A stretch of 6,036 nt of DNA, taken from the NCBI GenBank assembly GCA_938003515.1, contig CALKYL010000333.1, positions 1-6,036 on the forward strand, read 5' to 3'. Under the pieces are notes generated by a model. It was not told where the DNA came from. It worked only from the letters and a program-made list of their open reading frames with translations, and ran no database searches. This DNA is from an uncultured bacterium. GTDB lineage: Bacteria; Planctomycetota; UBA1135; UBA2386. Shown one piece after another: positions 1 to 4,876 of this stretch (positions within the stretch are counted from its first letter, which is position 1; each line of letters starts with the position of its first letter). The position numbers and the translations under genes were made by a program.

Positions 1-1487
1 GGCGGAACATCGGAAACGGCGCCGGCGAGCGCTTCGCGCAGCCGCGCGCGCAGCAGCCACGCGCCCTGCAGCAGGAAGCCGAGCACGTACAGCGCGACGA
101 TCGGCGCGAGCCACGGCGACCGGCTCGACCAGATGCCGGCGAGCCCGACGGCGCCGAGTCCGCCGAGGGCCAGCTCGCCGAGCCCGGACGCGGGCGGGGC
201 GCGGTAGCTGCCGCGGCCGCGGCCGTGCTTGGGCGTGCGCACGAACGGCGACACGAAGCCCAGGAGCGCCTGCCACGCGGCGCGCGCGTTCGACAGCGCG
301 ATGCCGGTGCCGAACGACATCAGCGCCGGCAGCGCCAGGAGCCGCGTCGGGCGTCGGCCCAGGCTCAGCTGCGAGACGACGTAGAGCAGCAGCGGCGGCA
401 CGAGTCCTGCGGCCAGGAGCACGCTGCCGAGCGCGACGGCGAGCATCGGCGCGTGGCGCAGCCACAGCGTCGCGATCGGCGCGAGGACCAGGCTCGCGAC
501 CATGGCCGGATGCACCAGGTAGTGCGTCAGGTGCATCGTCGCCGCGAACGTCTCGACGCGCCCGAGCCCGCTCCGCCAGATCGCCGGCAAGAGCTTGCGC
601 GCCGTCTGCAGCGAGCCCTTCGCCCAGCGGAACTGCTGCGCGCGCCACGCCTCGAGCGTCGGCGGGAGCTCGCCGGGCACCGCGAGGTCGAGGTCGTAGC
701 GTGCGCGGTAGCCGCGCAGCCGCGCGCGGTAGCTCAGGTCGAGGTCCTCGGTGAGCGTGTCGTGCTGCCAGCCGCCGGCGTCGGCGATCGCGGCGCGCCG
801 CCACACGCCGCACGTGCCGTTGAAGTTGAGCGGCAGGCCGCTCCACGCGCGCGCGGCCTGTTCGACGGCGAAGTGGCCGTCGATGCCGATCGCCTGCGCG
901 CGGGTCAGCAGCGACTGGTCGGCGTTGAGGTGCTCCCAGCGCCCCTGCACGAACGCGAGCCGGTCGTCGGCGACGAGCGGCGGCACCGCGCGCGTGAGGA
1001 AGTCGGGACGCGGCACGAAGTCCGCGTCGAAGATCGCGACGAACGCGGCGGGGCCGTCGGCGCGCCGCGCGTCGACCTCGAGGCCGTGCGCGAGCGCGCC
1101 CGCCTTGAACCCGGTGCGGTCCGGGCGGCGGATCTGCGCGGCGTCGATGCCGCGGGCACACAGCCGCGCGATCGCGGCCGCGCCGATCGCGACGCTGTCG
1201 TCGGTGCCGTCGTCGAGCAGCTGGATGCGCAGCCGGTCCGCCGGCCAGTCGAGCGCGCCGACCGCTTCGACGCGCCGGTCGACGACGTCGCGTTCGTCGT
1301 AGACCGGCAGCTGCACGAGCACCGCGGGCCGTTCGGCCGCGGAATCGGCCGGCGGCGGCGTCGGCCGCCGCGCGCGCACGAACCGCAGCAGGAGCCAGAG
1401 GCTGTGCAGCCCCTGGCCGGCGAGGAACGTCGTCGCGACGGCGTAGCCGCCGAGCGCCAGCAGGCCCAGGAGGTCGAGCGCGTGCAC
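1..1487 (-). CDS. CesA-like family 2 glycosyltransferase, membrane-bound (C-terminus cut by window edge)
   Basis: Processive-type GT2 (cellulose-synthase-like) enzyme, expected to transfer a sugar from a nucleotide-sugar at the inner membrane. The frame is open from GTG at 1487 to the left edge, at least 495 residues with no stop. Residues about 3-34 form an N-terminal membrane segment. The cytosolic GT-A domain spans about 55-300 with LPVYDER (60-66), DDG (92-94), RTGFKAGAL (124-132), DAD (154-156), TED (246-248) and QQFRW (284-288), so the nucleotide-binding and catalytic motifs look intact. Four or more hydrophobic segments follow. No PilZ domain is visible in the part present. The start is 16 bp after the arsS stop, with GAGGG (1501-1505) about 13 nt upstream. 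No in-frame ATG exists nearby, so the exact start is uncertain. Tandem placement suggests co-transcription with arsS. The family is clear; the polymer or acceptor is unknown. It is far larger than the small GT2 proteins usually linked to arsenosugar loci. Confidence 0.9.
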   Translation of the reverse strand, partial: MHALDLLGLLALGGYAVATTFLAGQGLHSLWLLLRFVRARRPTPPPADSAAERPAVLVQLPVYDERDVVDRRVEAVGALDWPADRLRIQLLDDGTDDSVAIGAAAIARLCARGIDAAQIRRPDRTGFKAGALAHGLEVDARRADGPAAFVAIFDADFVPRPDFLTRAVPPLVADDRLAFVQGRWEHLNADQSLLTRAQAIGIDGHFAVEQAARAWSGLPLNFNGTCGVWRRAAIADAGGWQHDTLTEDLDLSYRARLRGYRARYDLDLAVPGELPPTLEAWRAQQFRWAKGSLQTARKLLPAIWRSGLGRVETFAATMHLTHYLVHPAMVASLVLAPIATLWLRHAPMLAVALGSVLLAAGLVPPLLLYVVSQLSLGRRPTRLLALPALMSFGTGIALSNARAAWQALLGFVSPFVRTPKHGRGRGSYRAPPASGLGELALGGLGAVGLAGIWSSRSPWLAPIVALYVLGFLLQGAWLLRARLREALAGAVSDVP

Positions 1488-1503
1488 GGCGTGCCCGTCG
1501 CCC

Positions 1504-2511
1504 TCAGCCCTCGACCGCCGCCGCCGCGGCCACCGCGCCGGTGCAGCTCGAGCCGGCGCCGGCCGTGCACGCGAGGCAGTGCGACGCCATCGCGACCTCG
1601 CGGCCGGTCAGCTGCTCGGGCGTCACCTGCCACAGCTTCGGCCGCGGCTCGGCGCCGCCCAGCCCGAGGCCCCGCCCGCCGCCGAGCGCGAGGCCGAGTG
1701 CCAGGTTGAAGTCGCAGTCGTGCAGGCTGCCGTCGTGGTCGACGCTGAGCGTCGTGCGGCACATCAGGTTGTCGAGCGTCGCCGGGTTGTAGGCACGCCG
1801 CAGCAGCTCCTCGTAGGCGCCGAGCGTGCCCAGCCGCTCGAGCAGGTGGCGGAACCGCGTGATCGGCACGTTCGCGAGGCACCACAGCTCGTCGAACACG
1901 ATGCCCCAGTCGTCGCGGAGGCGGGTCTTGTAGTCGCCTTCGAGCGCCTTCTGGTCGGGCGGCAGCGAAGGGCCGCCGGGGTTGTAGACCAGGTGCAGCG
2001 GCAGCTCCGGTCGCCTGCCGTAGCCGGCGGCGTTGAGCTTCTGCAGGCCGGCGATCGAGCGGTCGTAGGTGCCGCGGCCGCGCTGCTTGTCGACGTTGGC
2101 GACCAGGTAGCACGGCATGCTCGCGACGACGGTGACCCGATGCGCGGCGAGGAACTCGACGAGGTCCTCCTGGCCGGGCTCGTCGAGCACGGCGAGGTTG
2201 CAGCGGTCCATGACCTTCGCGCCGGCGTCGCGCGCGGCGCGCACCAGCTCGCGGAAGCCGCGGATCAGCTCCGGCGCGCCGCCGGTCAGGTCGACGGTCT
2301 CGGGCCGGTGCCGCCGGATCCACGCGATGACGCGCTCGCGCACGTCGTCTTCCATCTGCTCGCGGCGCCGCGGGTTCGACTCGACGTGGCAGTGGGTGCA
2401 CGCGAGGTTGCAGTAGCGGCCGAGGTTGAGCTGCAGGGTGGTCAGGCGGGCGCGGCGGACCGGCGCGGACCACGGCAGGTCTCTACGAGCGTCGACGGGG
2501 GTTCCGGGCAT
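1504..2511 (-). CDS. arsS: Arsenosugar biosynthesis radical SAM protein ArsS
   Basis: Radical SAM enzyme that, in the known pathway, adds a 5'-deoxyadenosyl group to methylated arsenic made by ArsM, giving the arsenosugar precursor. With the ATG at 2511 the product is 335 residues, normal for the family. The [4Fe-4S] motif CNLACTHC provides C34, C38 and C41. The SAM-binding TGGAPE is at 76-81. The C-terminal Cys-rich (DUF3641-type) domain has C251, DCDFN at 265-269 and HCLACTAGAGSSC (311-323), a family signature. Some family members carry selenocysteine; the corresponding positions here appear to be ordinary Cys codons. The frame is open upstream to 2700, but residues before 2511 look non-coding and overlap the divergent arsM-like ORF, so I prefer the internal ATG. 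No Shine-Dalgarno is visible (the upstream bases are C-rich), so initiation may be weak or leaderless. Its usual partner arsM is represented next door only by a fragment. Confidence 0.93.
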   Translation of the reverse strand: MPGTPVDARRDLPWSAPVRRARLTTLQLNLGRYCNLACTHCHVESNPRRREQMEDDVRERVIAWIRRHRPETVDLTGGAPELIRGFRELVRAARDAGAKVMDRCNLAVLDEPGQEDLVEFLAAHRVTVVASMPCYLVANVDKQRGRGTYDRSIAGLQKLNAAGYGRRPELPLHLVYNPGGPSLPPDQKALEGDYKTRLRDDWGIVFDELWCLANVPITRFRHLLERLGTLGAYEELLRRAYNPATLDNLMCRTTLSVDHDGSLHDCDFNLALGLALGGGRGLGLGGAEPRPKLWQVTPEQLTGREVAMASHCLACTAGAGSSCTGAVAAAAAVEG

Positions 2512-2658
2512 GGGGCTCGGGGTCGGGAGGGCCGCGCATGATACGCCGGCCGCGGCGGGCGATCCCGGCCCGTTGCGATTCGCCGCCGCCTGCAGGAACG
2601 TGTGCGGCGCCGGCTCGTAGATGCCGCGCCGGCTCGCTCCGATCTCCGTCCCACTCCC
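2512..2658. promoter_or_regulatory. Divergent intergenic region between arsS and the arsM-like remnant
   Basis: This 147-bp region lies between the divergent starts of arsS (minus) and the arsM-like fragment (plus), so it should hold the promoters for both directions. On the minus strand TATCAT (plus-strand 2538-2543) is an isolated AT-rich hexamer in very GC-rich DNA. It could be a -10 element about 26 bp before the arsS start, but no convincing -35 box is seen. On the plus strand TTGCGA (2573-2578) is -35-like but has no matching -10. I see no clear dyad operator of ArsR type. Promoter function is inferred from position only. Confidence 0.35.
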
Positions 2659-2763
2659 ATGCCCGAACGTCCGATGCTCGACCACGAGGCGAGCGTGCAC
2701 GCGCGCTACGCGCGCGCCGCGCCGTCGCCCGACGCCGCCCTCTGCTGCCCGGCGTGCCGCTGA
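2659..2763 (+). pseudogene. arsM: Truncated N-terminal remnant of an arsenite methyltransferase (ArsM)
   Basis: A 34-codon ORF runs from ATG 2659 to TGA 2763. A segment HARYARAAP followed by ALCCP resembles, from memory, the first ~30 residues of the ArsM type encoded beside arsS. That type begins with a (V)xxRYxxAA stretch and a Leu-Cys-Cys-Pro arsenic-binding motif, then Tyr-Asp and the methyltransferase domain. Here the motif is followed only by ACR and a stop. None of the other two downstream plus-strand frames resumes an ArsM-like protein: one is the upstream extension of the next gene and the other stops at 2790-2792. So this is a deletion or recombination break rather than a single frameshift. 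No Shine-Dalgarno precedes the ATG. Alternatives are a genuine small CPAC-containing peptide or a leader ORF for the gene 25 bp downstream. The divergent position opposite arsS supports the remnant reading, which rests on recalled family sequence rather than an alignment. Confidence 0.6.
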
Positions 2764-2788
2764 TGCGGGCCCGCCGCGGAGTGCGACC

Positions 2789-3460
2789 GTGAAGCCGCGC
2801 GAGCTGATCGCGACCGCGCGCGTGCCCGGCCACGACGCGGAGCTGCGCTGCTACCACCACGACGGCGCGTTCGAGGTCTGGATCGGGCACGCGGAGCTGA
2901 TGAGCAGCCGCGTGTTCGGCTCGGAGGAGCTGCTCGCCGAGCTCGCGTTCGAACGGCTCGGCCACCGGCGGTCCCCGCGGGTGCTGGTCGGCGGGCTCGG
3001 CATGGGCTTCACGCTCGCGCGCGCGCTCGCGCTGGCCGGGGACCGCGGGCGGGTCGTCGTCGCCGAGCTGGTGCCCGAGGTCGTCGCGTGGAACCGCGAG
3101 CTGTTCGGCCACTGCGCCGGCCATCCGCTGCGCGATCCGCGGGTCGAGGTGCAGGTCGCCGACGTGCGCGACGTCGTCGCCGCTGCCTCGGCCGACTACG
3201 ACGTGATCCTGCTCGACGTCGACAACGGCCCCGAGGGGCTGTCCCGGCCGGGCAACGACAGCCTCTACAACAAGGTCGGCCTGCAGCGCCTCGGCGCCGC
3301 GCTCAACCAGGGCGGCGTGCTCGCGGTCTGGTCGTCGGCCGACGACGCGGCGTTCGACGCGCGCCTGCGCCGCGGGCCGTTCGCGGTCGACCGGCACCGC
3401 GTGCGCGCGCGCCGCACGAAGGGTCCGTACCGCACGATCTGGACCGCGCTGCGCCGGTAG
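2789..3460 (+). CDS. Spermidine synthase-like protein (SAM-dependent methyltransferase fold)
   Basis: The protein has 223 residues from GTG at 2789. That start is supported by GGAG (2778-2781) 7 nt upstream; the frame is open further upstream but overlaps the arsM-like fragment and looks non-coding. The Rossmann nucleotide-binding core follows the SpeE/class I methyltransferase plan: VGGLGMGFT at 67-75 (motif I), acidic E93 after the second strand (AELVPEVV), D125 in VADVRD, and ILLDVDNGPEG at 140-150 in place of the usual aminopropyltransferase acidic loop. It is shorter than typical spermidine synthase (about 280-300 residues), with a reduced N-terminal part. True polyamine synthesis is therefore uncertain, and small-molecule methyl or aminopropyl transfer is equally possible. 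It ends 10 bp before the ECF sigma gene and is probably the first gene of that operon. Confidence 0.8.
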   Translation: MKPRELIATARVPGHDAELRCYHHDGAFEVWIGHAELMSSRVFGSEELLAELAFERLGHRRSPRVLVGGLGMGFTLARALALAGDRGRVVVAELVPEVVAWNRELFGHCAGHPLRDPRVEVQVADVRDVVAAASADYDVILLDVDNGPEGLSRPGNDSLYNKVGLQRLGAALNQGGVLAVWSSADDAAFDARLRRGPFAVDRHRVRARRTKGPYRTIWTALRR

Positions 3461-3470
3461 CGGGCTCGCC

Positions 3471-4088
3471 ATGGCCGAAACCGACGCCGACACCCCGGAC
3501 GACGAGCGCGCCGAGCGAGCGCTGCTGGCGCGGATGCGTGCCGGCGACGACGACGCGTTCGCCGAGCTCGTGCACACGCACGGCGGCCGCATGCTCGCGG
3601 TGGCGAAGCGCGTGACGCGCAGCGACGGCGACGCCGAGGACGTGGTGCAGGAGGCCTTCCTTTCGGCGTTCCGCGCGCTCGACCGCTTCGACGGCCGATC
3701 GCGGCTCTCGACGTGGCTGCACCGCATCGTCGTCAACGCGGCGCTGATGCGGCTGCGCAGCCGCGCCGCGCGGCCCGAACAGCCGATCGAAGCGCTGCTG
3801 CCCGAGTTCGAGGCCGGCGAGCACGTGCGCCCGCCGGCGCGCTGGGCGCCCACGCCGGCCGACGAGGCGGCGCGAAGCGAGCGGCGCGAAGCGCTGTGGC
3901 AGGCGCTCGAGCGGCTGCCCGCGGCGTATCGTGAGGTCGTCGTGCTGCGCGACCTCGAGGGCATGGAATCGAAGGCCGTCGCCGAACAGCTCGGCGTCGC
4001 CGACGCGCTCGTGCGCCAGCGCCTGCACCGCGGGCGCCAGGCGCTGGTCAAGCTGCTGGGTCCCGCGATGGAGGCGCTCTCCGCATGA
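3471..4088 (+). CDS. ECF-type RNA polymerase sigma factor (sigma-70 family)
   Basis: Alternative sigma factor of 205 residues that would direct RNA polymerase to a small stress regulon. Region 2 covers about 27-97, with DAEDVVQEAF (54-63) for core binding and -10 recognition and STWLHRIVVNAALMRLR (80-96). A linker containing LLPEF (109-113) and a conserved-looking Trp (W125) leads to region 4 at about 143-195. There, LPAAYREVVVLRDLEGM and a helix-turn-helix around 167-190 would read the -35 element. Regions 1 and 3 are absent, as expected for ECF factors. The ATG at 3471 lies 10 bp after the preceding stop; the ribosome-binding site is weak. The stop overlaps the start of the anti-sigma gene in an ATGA arrangement, pointing to translational coupling of the pair. 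The target promoter sequence cannot be read from this window. Confidence 0.94.
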   Translation: MAETDADTPDDERAERALLARMRAGDDDAFAELVHTHGGRMLAVAKRVTRSDGDAEDVVQEAFLSAFRALDRFDGRSRLSTWLHRIVVNAALMRLRSRAARPEQPIEALLPEFEAGEHVRPPARWAPTPADEAARSERREALWQALERLPAAYREVVVLRDLEGMESKAVAEQLGVADALVRQRLHRGRQALVKLLGPAMEALSA

Positions 4089-4402
4089 CGGTTCCGCACG
4101 AAGACCCGTGTCCGCACGGACCGGACGCGATCACCTGCCAGCAGTGCGTCGACTTCCTGCTCGAATACGTCGACGACCGACTGCCCACCGAGCAGCGCGC
4201 GCGCTTCGACGCGCACGTCGCGGCCTGCGCGGCCTGCGAGCGCTTCCTCGGCAACTACCGGGACGCGGCCGCGCTGGCGCGTGAGGCCGGCCGGGAGCTG
4301 GACCGGGTCGAACCCGCGGCGCTGCCTCCGGAGCTCGTGGAGGCGATCCTGCGCGCCCGCCGCGGCGGCGACGGTGGCAACCGCGGCGGCAGCGGCGGCT
4401 GA
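4085..4402 (+). CDS. Zinc-finger (ZAS / zf-HC2) anti-sigma factor, soluble
   Basis: Predicted cytoplasmic anti-sigma factor of 105 residues that would bind and silence the ECF sigma encoded immediately upstream. The zinc site is visible as H44-x3-C48-x2-C51 plus an upstream ligand, C18 (or C21, from CQQC). The C18-H44 distance (26) and C18-C51 distance (33) equal those between C11, H37 and C44 of Streptomyces RsrA as I recall its sequence. Additional C9, H5 and H11 make the N-terminus cysteine/histidine rich. There is no transmembrane helix, unlike most envelope-stress anti-sigma factors, so an intracellular signal such as oxidation or a thiophilic metal is likely. After about residue 80, LPPELVEAIL forms a final helix, followed by a Gly/Arg-rich tail. 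The ATG overlaps the sigma stop by 4 bp. A C-terminal tail of low-complexity Gly residues is probably disordered. Confidence 0.85.
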   Translation: MTVPHEDPCPHGPDAITCQQCVDFLLEYVDDRLPTEQRARFDAHVAACAACERFLGNYRDAAALAREAGRELDRVEPAALPPELVEAILRARRGGDGGNRGGSGG

Positions 4403-4504
4403 CGACGTGCCGAATCCGCGATCTCGGCTGTCACGGATCGGCGGCGGCCGGCATCCGAGACGGCGTGCGGGCGCCTCCGCGCCCGTCCGACCAGGAACCG
4501 AACC
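4403..4504 (+). promoter_or_regulatory. Untranslated gap before thioredoxin gene, with a GC hairpin
   Basis: These 102 bp separate the anti-sigma and thioredoxin genes, in contrast to the 10-bp and overlapping joints upstream. A perfect 7-bp stem, CGGGCGC (4468-4474) and GCGCCCG (4479-4485) with a CTCC loop, sits 7 nt before the AGGA ribosome-binding site at 4493-4496. No T-tract follows, so it is not a classic intrinsic terminator. A weaker imperfect dyad pairs CCGAATCCG (4410-4418) with CGGATCGG (4434-4441). The gap could hold a separate promoter, possibly one recognised by the adjacent sigma factor, or a leader structure affecting translation. Both are inference. Confidence 0.35.
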
Positions 4505-4855
4505 TTGAAACAGACCCAAGACATCCAGGACCAGCTCCCCGGCGCGCTGCACTTCGACCGCGCGTCCCTCCAGCACCAGCTCGACCAGCCGGGCGTCGTG
4601 CTGGTCGACTTCTGGGCCGACTGGTGTGGCCCGTGCCGCGCGCTCGCGCCGACCGTCGACGCGCTCGCGCGCCGCTTCGCCGGCCGCGCCGTCGTCGGCA
4701 AGCTCGAACTCGACGCGGCGCCGGACCTCGCCGAGCAGCTGGCGATCCACTCGATCCCGACGCTCGTCCTGTTCCAGGACGGCGAGCCCGTGGACCGCGT
4801 GGTCGGCCTCATGAGCGCCGAGGTGATCGCGGCGAAGCTCGAGACCTGGCTGTGA
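4505..4855 (+). CDS. Thioredoxin
   Basis: Cytosolic thiol-disulfide oxidoreductase of 116 residues with a single thioredoxin fold. The active site WCGPC is at 40-44, preceded by the family strand VVLVDFWAD, and the cis-proline is P85 in SIPT (83-86), followed by LVLFQDGEPVDRVVG. No signal peptide or membrane anchor is present, so it acts in the cytoplasm. The start is TTG at 4505, supported by AGGA (4493-4496) 8 nt upstream; no in-frame ATG occurs until residue 103. The first ~14 residues extend beyond a minimal thioredoxin. Its position after an ECF sigma and zinc anti-sigma suggests it is a target or feedback element of that pair, comparable to the trx genes controlled by SigR-RsrA in actinobacteria. 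It could also simply be a housekeeping gene. Confidence 0.95.
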   Translation: MKQTQDIQDQLPGALHFDRASLQHQLDQPGVVLVDFWADWCGPCRALAPTVDALARRFAGRAVVGKLELDAAPDLAEQLAIHSIPTLVLFQDGEPVDRVVGLMSAEVIAAKLETWL

Positions 4856-4876
4856 GCCGCGGCGCCGGCGCGTCGG
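4856..4876. terminator. Convergent gene junction with GC palindrome
   Basis: Only 21 bp separate the stop codons of the convergent thioredoxin and outer-membrane protein genes. The junction contains the perfect 10-bp palindrome GCGCCGGCGC (4862-4871) overlapping another, GCCGCGGC (4856-4863). No T-rich tract follows on either strand, so intrinsic termination is doubtful and such palindromes arise easily at this base composition. Confidence 0.2.

Noticed and set aside
225..1709. Long plus-strand open frame of 494 codons opposite the glycosyltransferase gene
   Set aside because: Its Arg/Ala/Pro/Glu-rich composition with no recognisable domain is typical of the antisense shadow of a GC-rich gene. 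The minus-strand frame carries a complete set of GT2 motifs.
905..2473. Minus-strand open frame of 522 codons overlapping arsS and the glycosyltransferase
   Set aside because: It is out of frame with both real genes and has low-complexity Arg/Ala/Ser composition. The ArsS and GT2 motifs are found only in the other frames.
2512..2700. Upstream extension of arsS to a start at 2700
   Set aside because: The extra 63 residues are not ArsS-like and overlap the divergent arsM-like ORF. The ATG at 2511 gives the normal family length.
2761..2763. TGA at the end of the arsM-like ORF read as selenocysteine
   Set aside because: Some arsS and arsM relatives are selenoproteins, but continuing this frame past the TGA gives only shadow sequence of the next gene with no methyltransferase motifs.
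2621..2788. Upstream extension of the spermidine-synthase-like gene to 2621
   Set aside because: The sequence is Arg/Pro/Ala-rich and lies in a different frame from the arsM-like ORF. GTG at 2789 has a well-placed GGAG site.
2483..4750. Minus-strand open frame of 755 codons across the spermidine-synthase-like, sigma and anti-sigma genes
   Set aside because: It lies antisense to four well-supported plus-strand genes, has no domain signature and consists of Arg/Ala/Ser-rich shadow sequence.
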